DNA of 64,000 nucleotides from the NCBI RefSeq assembly GCF_004342285.1, contig NZ_SMCV01000004.1, forward strand, positions 248,001 through 312,000. Direction: 5' to 3'. The notes beneath the pieces were generated by a model. It was not told the origin of the DNA. It searched no databases and was given only the letters and a program-made list of their open reading frames with translations. Below are positions 37,067-47,853 of the stretch, in pieces (the stretch's first letter is position 1; every line of letters starts with the position of its first letter). A program made the translations under genes and the position numbers. The DNA comes from Klebsiella sp. BIGb0138 (GTDB lineage Bacteria; Pseudomonadota; Gammaproteobacteria; Enterobacterales; Enterobacteriaceae).

Positions 37067-37255
37067 ATGCCGGGAAAAGAGCCTGTAGTACCCTCAGACG
37101 CCACGCTGGGTTATACCTTTCAAAATGATTTCCTGGCCTTAAGCCGGGCATTTTCCCTGCCCGATATTGATTACCACGACATTTCCCGACGCGAGCAATT
37201 AGCCGCGGCGCTGAAACGCTGGCCGTTATTGGCCGAACTCGCAGAGAAAAAGTAA
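37067..37255 (+). CDS. bcsR: BcsR, cellulose biosynthesis regulator
   Basis: A 62-residue protein, the same length as E. coli BcsR (YhjR). The C-terminal block SLPDIDYHDISRREQLAAAL is near-identical. It forms a complex with BcsQ that stabilises and activates the synthase at the inner membrane. The ATG at 37067 is preferred over one 12 bases upstream because it gives the family length and has GGATAGAG in front. It is the first gene of the second cellulose operon; bcsQ follows after 11 bases. Confidence 0.92.
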   Translation: MPGKEPVVPSDATLGYTFQNDFLALSRAFSLPDIDYHDISRREQLAAALKRWPLLAELAEKK

Positions 37256-37266
37256 GGACGCCGTCG

Positions 37267-38004
37267 ATGGCCATTCTTGGATTACAGGGGATACGCGGTG
37301 GCGTCGGCACCACGTCGATTACCGCTGCATTAGCCTGGGCGTTACAGCTCCTCGGTGAGACGGTACTGGCGATCGACACCAGCCCGGACAATATGCTGCG
37401 CTTTTTTTTCAACGTCGACGCGAGCCATCGCGACGGCTGGGCGCGTTCGCTGATTGACGGGCGCGACTGGCGTGATGCCGGTATTCGCTATACCTCGCAT
37501 ATCGATATTTTGCCCTTTGGCCAGCTTACGCCGGGCGAAAGAGAGAATATCGATAGGCTCTATCCGACGCTGGAACCGATCGTCGGGATGGTGCGGAAGC
37601 TGGCGGAGCAGGGCGATCATCGCTGGCTGCTGCTGGATTTAGCGGACGGTTTTTCCCCGCTGACCCGTTCGTTGCTTAGCGCCTGCGATCGTACGCTGGT
37701 GGTGGTGCACCCGGATGGCAATAGCCACATTCGCCTGCATCAACAGGCGCTGGCGGCGAATGGCGATATTCTGATCAACGATCTGCGCGTCGGCAGCCAG
37801 CTGCAGGAAGATTTATACCAGCTATGGCTGGAGAGCCAGCGCCGTATTTTGCCGGTCACCGTCCACCGCGATGAGGCGATGGCGGAGTGCCTGGCGGCGA
37901 AGCAACCGCTGGGAGAATATCGTCAGGACTCGCTGGCGGCGGAAGAGATCCTCACGCTTGCCAACTGGTGCTTACTGCACTATTCCCGCCAGGAGGCGCA
38001 ATGA
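37267..38004 (+). CDS. bcsQ: BcsQ, MinD-like protein of the second cellulose operon
   Basis: A 245-residue SIMIBI-class NTPase. The P-loop reads RGGVGTTS at residues 10-17: Arg10 replaces the signature lysine and Thr15 the catalytic lysine of MinD. E. coli BcsQ shares this change yet binds ATP as a BcsR2Q2 complex, so the protein is probably functional though slow or inert in hydrolysis. The C-terminal block HRDEAMAECLAAKQPLGEY matches E. coli closely. Some E. coli K-12 strains carry a stop codon in bcsQ; this copy is intact. It overlaps bcsA by 4 bases. Confidence 0.93.
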   Translation: MAILGLQGIRGGVGTTSITAALAWALQLLGETVLAIDTSPDNMLRFFFNVDASHRDGWARSLIDGRDWRDAGIRYTSHIDILPFGQLTPGERENIDRLYPTLEPIVGMVRKLAEQGDHRWLLLDLADGFSPLTRSLLSACDRTLVVVHPDGNSHIRLHQQALAANGDILINDLRVGSQLQEDLYQLWLESQRRILPVTVHRDEAMAECLAAKQPLGEYRQDSLAAEEILTLANWCLLHYSRQEAQ

Positions 38005-40619
38005 TGCGCCTGAGCACCCTGCTGCTGGCGCCTCCGGTCGCAGCACGCCTGAGCGAGCGCTACAACGACTATCGTCAGCACGGCGCGTCGCGGCTGTCGG
38101 CAACGCTGGGGTGCCTGTGGGTGTCGCTGGTGTGGGCGCTGATGCCGCTGGAAACCCCGCGTTGGCAGGCGATTCTGGCAAACCATGGCCGCTATTTTCC
38201 GCATATTAATCCCCATCGTCCGCGGCCGTTGGATCCCCTTCGCTATCTGCTGCAATCCCTGTGGCTGCTGGCGACGCGGGTACCTGAAGCGGATAAAAAG
38301 GCCAACTGGCGAACGCTGGCGGCGCTGGAAGGCGTACACGGGCGCTACGCGCAGTGGCTGGATAAACTGCCCGAGCGGGTGAACGCCGGCAGCGGCCATC
38401 TCGATAAACACAAAGAGCTGGCGCATCTTAACCCGCGGTTGCGCAAGGCGATTCTCGGCGTGGTGGTCTTTTTCTCGCTGGTGCTGGCGCTGCTGTGTAT
38501 TACCCAGCCGTTTAATCCGCTATCGCAGTTTATTTTCCTGCTGCTGCTGTGGGGCGTGGCGCTGCTGGTGCGGCGTATACCGGGGCGTTTCTCGGCCCTG
38601 ATGCTGATTGTTCTCTCGCTGACCGTCTCCTGCCGCTACATCTGGTGGCGCTACACCTCAACGCTGAACTGGGACGATCCCGTAAGCCTGGTGTGCGGCC
38701 TCGTACTGCTGTTTGCCGAAACCTATGCCTGGATAGTGCTGGTGCTGGGCTATTTCCAGGTGGTATGGCCGCTGAATCGCCAGCCGGTGCCGCTACCAAA
38801 AGAGATGGCCGGGTGGCCGACGGTGGATATTTTCGTGCCCACCTATAACGAAGACCTGAGCGTGGTGAAAAATACCATTTACGCCTCGCAGGGGATCGAC
38901 TGGCCGAAAGACAAACTCAATATCTGGATCCTTGATGACGGCGGCCGCGAAGAGTTCCGCCAGTTCGCGAAAGATGTCGGCGTGCATTATATCGCCCGTA
39001 CCACCCATGAACATGCGAAGGCCGGGAACATCAACCATGCGCTGAAATACGCCAAAGGCGAGTTCGTGTCGATCTTTGACTGCGACCACGTGCCGACGCG
39101 CTCATTCCTGCAGATGACGATGGGCTGGTTTCTGAAAGAGAAAGAGCTGGCGATGATGCAGACGCCGCACCACTTCTTCTCTCCGGATCCGTTTGAACGC
39201 AACCTTGGCCGTTTTCGTAAGACGCCGAACGAAGGCACCCTGTTTTACGGCCTGGTGCAGGACGGGAACGACATGTGGGACGCCACCTTCTTCTGCGGTT
39301 CATGCGCGGTCATCCGGCGCGGGCCGCTGGATGAGATTGGCGGTATCGCCGTTGAAACGGTGACCGAAGATGCGCACACCTCCCTGCGTCTGCACCGCCG
39401 CGGTTATACCTCCGCCTATATGCGTATTCCGCAGGCCGCCGGGCTGGCGACCGAGAGCCTGTCGGCGCATATCGGTCAGCGTATTCGCTGGGCGCGCGGC
39501 ATGGTGCAGATTTTCCGCCTGGATAACCCGCTGTTGGGTAAAGGGCTGAAGCTGGCGCAGCGGATCTGTTACGTCAATGCGATGATGCACTTCTTATCCG
39601 GTATCCCCCGGCTGATCTTCCTGACCGCACCGTTGGCATTTTTACTGCTGCACGCCTATATCATCTATGCCCCGGCGCTGATGATCGCGCTGTTTGTCCT
39701 GCCGCATATGATTCACGCCAGCCTGACGAACTCGAAGATTCAGGGGAAATACCGTCACTCTTTCTGGAGCGAAATCTACGAAACGACGCTGGCGTGGTAT
39801 ATCGCGCCGCCGACCTTTGTCGCGCTGATTAATCCGCACAAAGGCAAGTTCAACGTGACGGCGAAGGGCGGGCTGGTGGCCGACGAGTATGTCGACTGGG
39901 TGATTTCCCGACCTTATATCTATCTGGTGCTGCTGAACCTCTTCGGCGTGGCGGCCGGCATCTGGCGGTTTATGTACGGCCCGGAAAACGAAATCCTGAC
40001 CGTCTGGGTGAGTATTGTCTGGGTATTTTATAACCTGATTATTCTCGGCGGTGCGGTGGCGGTATCGGTGGAAAGCAAACAGGTCCGCCGTTCGCATCGT
40101 GTGGAAATGAGCATGCCCGCAGCGATTGCCCGCGAAGATGGCCACCTGTTCTCCTGTACCGTCCATGACTATTCCGATGGCGGGCTGGGGATCAACATTC
40201 ACGGTAAGGCGCAGGTGCTGGAAGGGCAGCAGGCGAAGCTGCTGCTCAAACGCGGACAGCAGGAGTATGTCTTCCCGGTACGGGTCGCGCGCGTGAATGG
40301 CAGCGAAGTCGGTCTGCAGCTGATGCCGTTGACCAATCAGCAACATATTGATTTTGTGCAGTGTACATTTGCCCGCGCCGATACGTGGGCGCTTTGGCAG
40401 GATAGCTTCCCGGAAGATAAGCCGATGGAAAGCCTGCTGGATATCCTGAAACTGGGGTTCCGTGGATATCGTCACCTGGCGGAGTTCTCGCCGCCGTCGG
40501 TGAAGGTTATTTTCCGCTCGCTCACCACGCTGGTTGCCTGGATAGTCTCGTTTGTTCCCCGCCGGCCTGAACGCGCCGCGGCGAAACTCTCTTCCGCACC
40601 AGAAATGGCTCAACAATGA
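38001..40619 (+). CDS. bcsA: Cellulose synthase catalytic subunit BcsA (second operon, long form)
   Basis: An 872-residue GT2 cellulose synthase, exactly the E. coli BcsA length. The first 145 residues are an N-terminal extension not found in the other copy. DDG is at 312-314, DCD at 360-362, TED at 455-457 and QRIRW at 493-497. The PilZ domain has RRSHR (696-700) and DYSDGG (723-728), so c-di-GMP activation is expected. The start overlaps the bcsQ stop in ATGATG; either ATG is possible. bcsB follows after 10 bases. Confidence 0.96.
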   Translation: MMRLSTLLLAPPVAARLSERYNDYRQHGASRLSATLGCLWVSLVWALMPLETPRWQAILANHGRYFPHINPHRPRPLDPLRYLLQSLWLLATRVPEADKKANWRTLAALEGVHGRYAQWLDKLPERVNAGSGHLDKHKELAHLNPRLRKAILGVVVFFSLVLALLCITQPFNPLSQFIFLLLLWGVALLVRRIPGRFSALMLIVLSLTVSCRYIWWRYTSTLNWDDPVSLVCGLVLLFAETYAWIVLVLGYFQVVWPLNRQPVPLPKEMAGWPTVDIFVPTYNEDLSVVKNTIYASQGIDWPKDKLNIWILDDGGREEFRQFAKDVGVHYIARTTHEHAKAGNINHALKYAKGEFVSIFDCDHVPTRSFLQMTMGWFLKEKELAMMQTPHHFFSPDPFERNLGRFRKTPNEGTLFYGLVQDGNDMWDATFFCGSCAVIRRGPLDEIGGIAVETVTEDAHTSLRLHRRGYTSAYMRIPQAAGLATESLSAHIGQRIRWARGMVQIFRLDNPLLGKGLKLAQRICYVNAMMHFLSGIPRLIFLTAPLAFLLLHAYIIYAPALMIALFVLPHMIHASLTNSKIQGKYRHSFWSEIYETTLAWYIAPPTFVALINPHKGKFNVTAKGGLVADEYVDWVISRPYIYLVLLNLFGVAAGIWRFMYGPENEILTVWVSIVWVFYNLIILGGAVAVSVESKQVRRSHRVEMSMPAAIAREDGHLFSCTVHDYSDGGLGINIHGKAQVLEGQQAKLLLKRGQQEYVFPVRVARVNGSEVGLQLMPLTNQQHIDFVQCTFARADTWALWQDSFPEDKPMESLLDILKLGFRGYRHLAEFSPPSVKVIFRSLTTLVAWIVSFVPRRPERAAAKLSSAPEMAQQ

Positions 40620-40629
40620 TGATAATACG

Positions 40630-42987
40630 ATGAAAAGAAAACTCTCCTTGATTTGTGCAGTGGCGGTGGCAATGGCTGGTTGGTACCCCTTCGCATCTTA
40701 TGCGGAGCCCACGACAACCGCGGCTCCGGCAGCCGCCGCGACAGCGCCGGCTGCCGGCATGCTGACGGCTCCGACGCCGCAGATTGCCGATAGCCAACCT
40801 GCGGCAACCGTGGTTGACCCCGCGGCGCCGGTGGTGGTGACGGAGAATGTCCCAACCCGCGACGTGAAGCTCTCTTTCGCGAAAATTGCCCCGCCTCCGG
40901 GCAGTATGGTACTGCGCGGCGCGCATCCCGACGGCGCGGTGGAGTTTGGCATGCGCAGCGACGAGGTGGTCACGAAAGCCCTGCTGAATCTCGAGTATAC
41001 GCCGTCGCCTTCGCTGCTGCCGGTTCAGTCACAGCTGAAGGTTTACCTCAACGACGAGCTGATGGGCGTACTACCGGTCACCAAAGAGCAGCTGGGTAAG
41101 AAAGTCAGTGCGCAGATCCCTGTCGACCCGCTGTATATCACCGACTTTAACCGCCTGCGGCTGGAGTTTGTCGGCCATTACCGCGATGTGTGTGAGAACC
41201 CGGCCAGCAGCACCCTGTGGCTGGACGTCGGGCGTAACAGCAACCTGGATTTGACCTACCAGGCGCTGGCAGTGCGTAACGACCTGTCGCATTTCCCGGT
41301 GCCGTTCTTCGACGCCCGGGACAACCGACCGCTGACGTTACCGATGGTCTTTGCTGGGGCGCCGGATACGCAGCAACAGCAGGCGGCGGCGATCGTCGCC
41401 TCGTGGTTCGGCAGTAAGGCCGGCTGGCGCGGTCAGCAGTTCCCGGTCTATTTCAATGAACTACCGGATCGCAACGCCATTGTTTTTGCGACCAACGACA
41501 AACGCCCGGCGTTCCTGCGCGAACATCCGCCGGTGAAGGCGCCGACCATCGAAATGGTTGACCATCCGCATAACCCGTACGTGAAACTGCTGGTGGTCTT
41601 TGGGCGCGACGATAACGATCTGCTGCTGGCGGCAAAGGGGATTGCGCAGGGCAATATTCTGTTCCGCGGCAGCAGCGTGGTGGTGGATGGCGTCAAAGTG
41701 CTGCAGGCGCGTAAACCTTACGATGCGCCGAACTGGGTGCGTACCGACCGTGAGGTGACGTTTGGCGAACTGAAAACCTACGAACAGCAGCTGCAGTCCA
41801 GCGGTCTGGTTCCGGATTCGATTAACGTGGCGCTGAATTTACCGCCGGACCTCTATCTGCTGCGTGCTAACGGCATTGATATGCGGTTGAACTATCGCTA
41901 CACCATGCCGCCGATGAAAGACAGCTCACGCATGGATATCAGCCTTAACGATCGGTTCCTGCAATCGTTTAGCCTCAATAGCTCTCAGGACGTCAATAAG
42001 CTGATATTGCGTCTGCCGGTGCTGCAGGGGCTGCTGGACGGCAAAGCGGAAGTGAATATCCCGGCGCTACGTCTGGGGGCGATGAACCAGTTACGTTTCG
42101 ATTTCCAGTACATGAACCCGATGCCGGGCGGCTCCATCGACAACTGCATTACCTTCCAGCCGGTACAGAACCACGTGGTGATTGGCGACGACTCCACGAT
42201 CGACTTCTCGAAGTATTACCACTTTATCGCCATGCCGGACCTGCGCGTGTTTGCCAACGCAGGCTTCCCGTATAGCCGGATGGCCGATCTGTCCGACACT
42301 CTGATTGTGGTGCCAAAGACGCCGACTCAGGGTCAGGTGGCGACGCTGCTGGAATCCGTTGGCGGCATCGGTGCGCAGACCGGCCTGGCGGCTATCAATC
42401 TGCAAATGACCGACGATGGCAGCAAGATTAAGGATAAAGATGCCGATCTGCTGCTGATTGGTTCGATTCCGCCAGCGCTGAAGGACGAGAGCAAGATTAC
42501 CCTGCTGGTAGACGCGACCAGGAGCTGGGTGAAAATGCCGATGCGTCATTACGACCTGCCGAGCATTTACCCGGATGATGACGCCCGGGCGCCGAATACG
42601 CGTACCGATATCACCTCTTCGGGGCCGATGGCGGCCATTATCAGCTTCCAGTCGCCGTATCACGATCAGCGCAGCGTCGTGGCCCTGCTGGCGGATAGCG
42701 CCCGCGGCAACGAACTGTTGAATGAGGCCCTGAACGATAGCGGCAAACGGGCGGCGATGTTTGGCTCTGCCGCGGTTATTCGTGAATCCGGCGTCAACAG
42801 CCTGCGCGTAGGCGATGTGTATTATGTCGGCCACCTGCCGTGGTTTGAACGCATCTGGTTTGCCCTCGCCAACCATCCGGTGCTGCTGGCCATTCTGGCG
42901 GCGGTCAGTATCGTGCTGCTGGCGTGGGTGCTGTGGCGCATGCTGCGTATTGTCAGCCGCCGTCGTCTCCACCTGGATGATGAGTAA
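40630..42987 (+). CDS. bcsB: Cellulose synthase regulatory subunit BcsB (second operon)
   Basis: A 785-residue periplasmic protein anchored by a C-terminal helix (VLLAILAAVSIVLLAWVLW). A signal peptide is followed by a Pro/Ala-rich stretch to residue 70, then conserved blocks such as GSMVLRGAHPDG and FGMRSDEVVTKALLNLEYT shared with E. coli. It hands the polymer from BcsA toward BcsC. The start MKRKLSLICAV lies 10 bases after the bcsA stop and has only a weak ribosome site, so translation is likely coupled. Confidence 0.95.
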   Translation: MKRKLSLICAVAVAMAGWYPFASYAEPTTTAAPAAAATAPAAGMLTAPTPQIADSQPAATVVDPAAPVVVTENVPTRDVKLSFAKIAPPPGSMVLRGAHPDGAVEFGMRSDEVVTKALLNLEYTPSPSLLPVQSQLKVYLNDELMGVLPVTKEQLGKKVSAQIPVDPLYITDFNRLRLEFVGHYRDVCENPASSTLWLDVGRNSNLDLTYQALAVRNDLSHFPVPFFDARDNRPLTLPMVFAGAPDTQQQQAAAIVASWFGSKAGWRGQQFPVYFNELPDRNAIVFATNDKRPAFLREHPPVKAPTIEMVDHPHNPYVKLLVVFGRDDNDLLLAAKGIAQGNILFRGSSVVVDGVKVLQARKPYDAPNWVRTDREVTFGELKTYEQQLQSSGLVPDSINVALNLPPDLYLLRANGIDMRLNYRYTMPPMKDSSRMDISLNDRFLQSFSLNSSQDVNKLILRLPVLQGLLDGKAEVNIPALRLGAMNQLRFDFQYMNPMPGGSIDNCITFQPVQNHVVIGDDSTIDFSKYYHFIAMPDLRVFANAGFPYSRMADLSDTLIVVPKTPTQGQVATLLESVGGIGAQTGLAAINLQMTDDGSKIKDKDADLLLIGSIPPALKDESKITLLVDATRSWVKMPMRHYDLPSIYPDDDARAPNTRTDITSSGPMAAIISFQSPYHDQRSVVALLADSARGNELLNEALNDSGKRAAMFGSAAVIRESGVNSLRVGDVYYVGHLPWFERIWFALANHPVLLAILAAVSIVLLAWVLWRMLRIVSRRRLHLDDE

Positions 42988-42990
42988 ATC

Positions 42991-44100
42991 ATGATGAACG
43001 CGGTACGCGGAGTCATCCTGACAGTCCTGATGCTGGCGGCGGCGCAGGCGAGCGCCGCCTGTCAGTGGCCGGCCTGGGAGCAATTTAAAAAAGAGTACGT
43101 GAGTGCGCAAGGGCGCGTGGTTGACCCCAGCGATCCGCGAAAAATCACCACCTCTGAAGGGCAAAGCTATGCCCTGTTCTTTGCGCTGGCGGCCAACGAT
43201 CGCGCTGGCTTCGGTAAGCTGTTCCAGTGGACGCAGAACAACCTCGCGGCGGGCGATCTGCGCGCGCACCTGCCGGGCTGGCTGTGGGGTAAGAAAAGCG
43301 AGGACGAGTGGACCCTGCTGGATAGCAACTCCGCTTCTGATTCCGATTTATGGACCGCCTGGTCGCTGCTGGAAGCCGGACGTTTGTGGCAGATGCCGCA
43401 GTACACCGAGGTAGGCAAGGCGCTGCTGTCGCGTATTGCGGCTGAGGAAGTGGCGAATGTGCCCGGGCTGGGGCCGCTGGTGCTGCCTGGAAAGGTCGGT
43501 TTTGCTGACGATAAAGGCTGGCGCTTTAATCCCAGCTATCTCCCGCCGCAGCTGGCCAGCTACTTTACCCGCTTCGGCGCCCCCTGGCCGAAAGTCCGTG
43601 ACAGCAACTTACGGTTACTGCTGGAGACGGCGCCCAAAGGCTTTTCTCCCGACTGGGTGCGTTACGAAAAAGGCCAGGGCTGGCAGCTGAAAGCGGACAA
43701 ACCGATCGTCGGCAGCTATGACGCCATTCGCGTCTATTTGTGGGTCGGTATGCTGGATGCCGGTGATAAGCAGAAGGCGCGACTGGTGGAGCGTTTTAAA
43801 CCGATGGCGGCGCAGACTCTCCGCCAGGGCGTGCCGCCGGAAAAAGTGAATATTGCCAGCGGTAAAACCAGCGGTCATGGCCCGGTCGGCTTCTCGGCGT
43901 CGGTACTGCCATTTTTGCAAGATGACGATGCGCGGGCCATTCAGCGCCAGCGCGTCGCCGATAACTATCCCGGTGCGGACGCTTACTACAGCGCAGTCCT
44001 GACCCTTTTCGGCCAGGGATGGGATCAACATCGTTTTCGCTTCACCGCGGGTGGCGAATTACGACCTGACTGGGACCAGGAATGCGCAAGTTCAGATTAA
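42991..44100 (+). CDS. bcsZ: Endo-1,4-beta-glucanase BcsZ (GH8), second operon
   Basis: A 369-residue periplasmic family-8 glucanase with signal peptide [20 protein letters not shown] and mature start near [10 protein letters not shown]. The catalytic Glu is Glu56 in TTSEGQSYA, and YDAIRVYLW near residue 243 carries the second acidic residue. It is clearly E. coli-like in sequence, while the first-operon BcsZ is shorter and diverged, so the two are not a recent duplication. The last 19 bases overlap bcsC. Confidence 0.95.
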   Translation: MMNAVRGVILTVLMLAAAQASAACQWPAWEQFKKEYVSAQGRVVDPSDPRKITTSEGQSYALFFALAANDRAGFGKLFQWTQNNLAAGDLRAHLPGWLWGKKSEDEWTLLDSNSASDSDLWTAWSLLEAGRLWQMPQYTEVGKALLSRIAAEEVANVPGLGPLVLPGKVGFADDKGWRFNPSYLPPQLASYFTRFGAPWPKVRDSNLRLLLETAPKGFSPDWVRYEKGQGWQLKADKPIVGSYDAIRVYLWVGMLDAGDKQKARLVERFKPMAAQTLRQGVPPEKVNIASGKTSGHGPVGFSASVLPFLQDDDARAIQRQRVADNYPGADAYYSAVLTLFGQGWDQHRFRFTAGGELRPDWDQECASSD

Positions 44101-47100
44101 GTATTATCACGCTATCCCTGGGTATCGGTCTGCTGCCGCTGGCGCAGGCTGCGACGACGCCTGCTCAGGAGCACTTGCTGGAACAGGTTCGCCTGGGCGA
44201 GGCGAGTCATCGTGAAGATCTGGTTAAGCAATCGCTGTACCGCCTGGAGCTGATTGACCCGAATAATCCCGGGTTGATTGCCGCGCGGATGCGCTATCTG
44301 CTGCGCCAGGGCGATACCGCTGAGGCGAAAAAACAGCTCGATAAGCTGGCAAAGCTGGCTCCGGACTCACCGGAGCTACAGGCCTCACGCAGTGAAATGA
44401 ACCTCAACACTAACGACGGACGTCAGGAGCTACAGCAGGCCCGTCTGCTGGGCGTCTCGGGACGGGTGGAAGAAGGGGTGGCCGCTTTCGAAAAATTGTT
44501 CGGCGGCGTCCCCCCCGATCAAACCCTGGCGATTGAATACTGGGCGCTGGTGGCGCGTCTGCCGGCGCGGCATAAAGAAGCCGTCGCGCAGTTGCAGAAA
44601 CTGGATGCCCGTAGTCCAGGCAATGCCGATCTGCAGGCGGCGCTGGCTAAACAGATGTTTGCTGACGATAAGCCGAAAGAAGGCTTTGCTTATTTAGAGC
44701 AGATGGCGCGCTCGGCCGCTGGCCGCGGTACCGCGGCCGATATGTGGCTTGACGAAATAAAAGAGATGCCGGTTAGCCGTGATAGCGTGCAGGCGTTGCA
44801 ACGTTTTCTGCTGCTCTTCACCACCGGCGCCTCGGCGGCGGATGCCCGGGTGCTGCTCGATCGGCAGCAGGCGCAGCTGCAGGACCCGGCATTCCGCACC
44901 CGCTCGGAAGGGCTGGCGGCGGTCAGGAACGATCGTTCCACCCGGGCGGTGGCCGATTTACAGCGGGCGATCCGCACCGATGCCAAAGATAGCGATGCCG
45001 TGGGGGCGTTGGGCCAGGCTTATTCACAGCGCGGCGACAGGGCCCGCGCCGTGGCCCAGCTGAGTAAAGCGATCGCCATGGACCCGGATAACCCGAGCCG
45101 TGGCAAATGGAACAGCCTGCTGCAGACCAACCGCTACTGGCTGTTGATCAAGCAGGGCGATAGCGCGCTGAAAGCCGGGCAGCTGGCGCAGGCGCAAAAC
45201 TATTACGCGCAGGCGCAGCGGGTGGATAATACCGACAGCTATGCGCTCCTTGGGCTCGGCGATGTTGCCGCGGCGCGCAAAGATAATGCCGCCGCAGAGC
45301 GCTACTACCAGCGCACATTGCGTATGGATCGCGACAACAGCCTGGCGGTGCGCGGGCTGGCTAACCTGTATCGGGCGGAATCCGCGGACAAAGCCAGCGC
45401 CTTTATCGCCGGCTTACCCCCCGCCCAGCGACGCAGCATTGACGATATTGAACGTAGCCTGACCAACGAGCGGCTGGAGAAACAGGCTGAAGCGCTGGAA
45501 AGCCAGGGAAACTGGGCGCAGGCGGCGGAAGTGCAGCGTCGGCGTCTGGCGCTTGATCCGGATAGCGTCTGGATAACCTACCGTTTGTCCCGTGATTTGG
45601 TTAGCGCAGGCGAGCAGGCACAGGCCGATACGCTGATGCGCAATATGGTCAACCGCAGGCCCGGCGATGCCGAGCGCGTGTATGCCTGGGGACTGTATTT
45701 ATCCGCGAACAACCAGGACGATATGGCCCTTGCGCAGATTCACACTCTGCCGCGCGGTCAGTGGACGGATAATATCCGTGAGCTGGAGGCGCGACTGCAA
45801 AGCGATAAAGTGTTGCGTCAGGCCAACCTGCTGCGCGATAGCGGGCAGGAAGCTCAGGCCATCGCATTGATTAAGCAGCAGCCGCCCTCGGTGCGCTACG
45901 CCCTGACCCTCGCGGACTGGGCGCAGCAGCGCGGCGATAGCCAGACGGCGATTGCCCAATACCGCGCGGTATTGCATCAGGAGGCAAACAACGGCGATGC
46001 CCGTCTGGGGCTGGCGGAAGTCTATCTCGCCGCGGGCGACGACTCTGCCGCGCGTGCGCAGGTCGCACAGCTGAAAGGCGGAGAGAACGATTCAATCAAT
46101 ATGCAGCGGCGGGTGGCGCTGGCCAAAGCCGGCTTTGGTGATACCGCCGGGGCGCAGCAAATCTTCAACCGCATCATCCCGCAGGCAAAAGCGCAGCCGC
46201 CGTCCATGGACAGTGCGCTGGTGCTGCGCGACGCGGCGCGTTTCCAGGCCCGCAGCGGCCAGCCGCAGCGGGCGCTGGAGAGTTACAAAGACGCGCTGGT
46301 GGCCTCCGGAGTGGCCCCGGCTCGTCCGCAGGATAACGACGCCTTGACCCGCCTGACCCGCAACGACAGCAGCGATGACTGGTTGAAGCGCGGGATCCGC
46401 AGCGATGCCGCGGATCTTTATCGCCAGCAGGATCTGAACGTCACCCTCGAACATGACTTCTGGGGATCCAGCGGCACCGGCGGCTATTCCGACCTGAAAG
46501 CGCATACCACCATGCTGCATGTGGACGCCCCGCTTGCCGATGGCCGAATGTTCTTGCGTACCGACCTGGTGAATATGGATGCCGGCCGCTTCTCAACTCA
46601 CAGCGACGGCAGCTATTCCCCGAGCTGGGGCACCTGTGGCGAAATTGCCTGCACCAGCGGCAGCAAGAACCAGAGCGACGGTGGGGCCAGCGTCGCGGTG
46701 GGCTGGAAGAATGATACCTGGAGCGGCGATATCGGCACCACACCGATGGGTTTCAACGTGGTCGATGTGGTGGGGGGAGTGAGCTACAGCGACGATCTCG
46801 GGCCGGTCGGTTATACCCTGAATATGCACCGTCGACCGATTTCCAGCTCCCTGCTGGCTTTTGGCGGGCAGAAAGACAGCAGCAGCCATACCGGGAAAAC
46901 CTGGGGTGGCGTGCGTGCCGACGGCGGTGGCATCAGCCTGAGTTACGACAAGGGCGAGGCCAACGGCGTGTGGTCTTCTCTGGGCGCCGATCGGCTCACG
47001 GGGAAAAACGTGGCGGACAACTGGCGCGTGCGCTGGATGACCGGGTATTACTATAAGCTTATCAACGAAGATAACCGTCGCGTCACCGTCGGCCTGAACA

Positions 47101-47561
47101 ACATGCTCTGGCACTATGACAAAGACCTCAGCGGCTACACTCTGGGACAGGGCGGCTACTACAGCCCGCAGGAGTACGTCTCGTTCGCGGTGCCGGTTAC
47201 CTGGCGTCAGCGCAGCGAAAGCTGGTCATGGGAGCTGGGCGGTTCCGTCTCCTGGTCCCATTCGCGGACCCAAACTCAGGCGCGCTATCCACTGCTGAAC
47301 CTGATCCCCTCAGAGTACCGCGCTGATGCGAGTCAGCTAACGGAAGAGGGCAGCAGCAGCCACGGCTTTGGCTATACCGCCCGGGCGCTGGTTGAACGGC
47401 GGGTCACCGGCAACTGGTTTGTTGGCGCGGCGGTGGATATTCAGCAGGCGAAGGACTATACCCCGAGCCACGCGCTGCTCTACGTTCGCTACTCGGCCTC
47501 CGGCTGGCAGGGCGATATGAATATGCCGCCGCAGCCGCTGGTCCCCTATGCTGATTGGTAG
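44082..47561 (+). CDS. bcsC: Cellulose export protein BcsC (second operon)
   Basis: A 1159-residue outer-membrane exporter, two residues longer than E. coli BcsC. The signal peptide ([10 protein letters not shown]) precedes TPR repeats spanning to about residue 740; the C-terminal barrel begins near [18 protein letters not shown] (about 770) and ends QPLVPYADW, the terminal motif of E. coli BcsC. Exported glucan passes through this barrel. The start lies within bcsZ. It closes the bcsRQABZC operon. Confidence 0.96.
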   Translation: MRKFRLSIITLSLGIGLLPLAQAATTPAQEHLLEQVRLGEASHREDLVKQSLYRLELIDPNNPGLIAARMRYLLRQGDTAEAKKQLDKLAKLAPDSPELQASRSEMNLNTNDGRQELQQARLLGVSGRVEEGVAAFEKLFGGVPPDQTLAIEYWALVARLPARHKEAVAQLQKLDARSPGNADLQAALAKQMFADDKPKEGFAYLEQMARSAAGRGTAADMWLDEIKEMPVSRDSVQALQRFLLLFTTGASAADARVLLDRQQAQLQDPAFRTRSEGLAAVRNDRSTRAVADLQRAIRTDAKDSDAVGALGQAYSQRGDRARAVAQLSKAIAMDPDNPSRGKWNSLLQTNRYWLLIKQGDSALKAGQLAQAQNYYAQAQRVDNTDSYALLGLGDVAAARKDNAAAERYYQRTLRMDRDNSLAVRGLANLYRAESADKASAFIAGLPPAQRRSIDDIERSLTNERLEKQAEALESQGNWAQAAEVQRRRLALDPDSVWITYRLSRDLVSAGEQAQADTLMRNMVNRRPGDAERVYAWGLYLSANNQDDMALAQIHTLPRGQWTDNIRELEARLQSDKVLRQANLLRDSGQEAQAIALIKQQPPSVRYALTLADWAQQRGDSQTAIAQYRAVLHQEANNGDARLGLAEVYLAAGDDSAARAQVAQLKGGENDSINMQRRVALAKAGFGDTAGAQQIFNRIIPQAKAQPPSMDSALVLRDAARFQARSGQPQRALESYKDALVASGVAPARPQDNDALTRLTRNDSSDDWLKRGIRSDAADLYRQQDLNVTLEHDFWGSSGTGGYSDLKAHTTMLHVDAPLADGRMFLRTDLVNMDAGRFSTHSDGSYSPSWGTCGEIACTSGSKNQSDGGASVAVGWKNDTWSGDIGTTPMGFNVVDVVGGVSYSDDLGPVGYTLNMHRRPISSSLLAFGGQKDSSSHTGKTWGGVRADGGGISLSYDKGEANGVWSSLGADRLTGKNVADNWRVRWMTGYYYKLINEDNRRVTVGLNNMLWHYDKDLSGYTLGQGGYYSPQEYVSFAVPVTWRQRSESWSWELGGSVSWSHSRTQTQARYPLLNLIPSEYRADASQLTEEGSSSHGFGYTARALVERRVTGNWFVGAAVDIQQAKDYTPSHALLYVRYSASGWQGDMNMPPQPLVPYADW

Positions 47562-47612
47562 CAGATTAGGCTGAATTACGCGATCGGGCGTCACTCCACC
47601 CGCCTGTTCGCG

Positions 47613-47764
47613 TATACTCGTCATACTTCGAGTCGCCGAGGTATAGCGCCTGCGCTCGCGATCGGCCCGTTGGTGGGCCTTTGCTCCTCCGGGGCCAGCG
47701 TCAGCGCTGTTCAACAACGCCTGAGTCGTTTGCGTCCTGCGACGCGAACGCGTTTGAGTATATA
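47613..47764. repeat. ERIC-like repetitive element between bcsC and pdeK
   Basis: The left end TATACTCGTCATACTTCGAG and right end GTTTGAGTATA match ERIC termini well, but the roughly 100 bases between lack the usual ERIC core and hold other hairpins such as GGCCCGTTGGTGGGCC. It may be a diverged or recombined ERIC. It ends about 90 bases before the pdeK start. Confidence 0.6.
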
Positions 47765-47853
47765 ATCAGCCTGCTGCGGGGCGCCCCAGCGGATAAAGAC
47801 CGGCGTTGATGGATCCGGGCCGGACATGCGTTAAGTATCAGTGGAGAACACAG

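Noticed and set aside
42091-43269. A 392-codon minus-strand frame opposite bcsB/bcsZ
   Set aside because: It is a shadow of two well-supported plus-strand genes in GC-rich DNA. Its His/Arg/Gln-rich translation fits no family I know.
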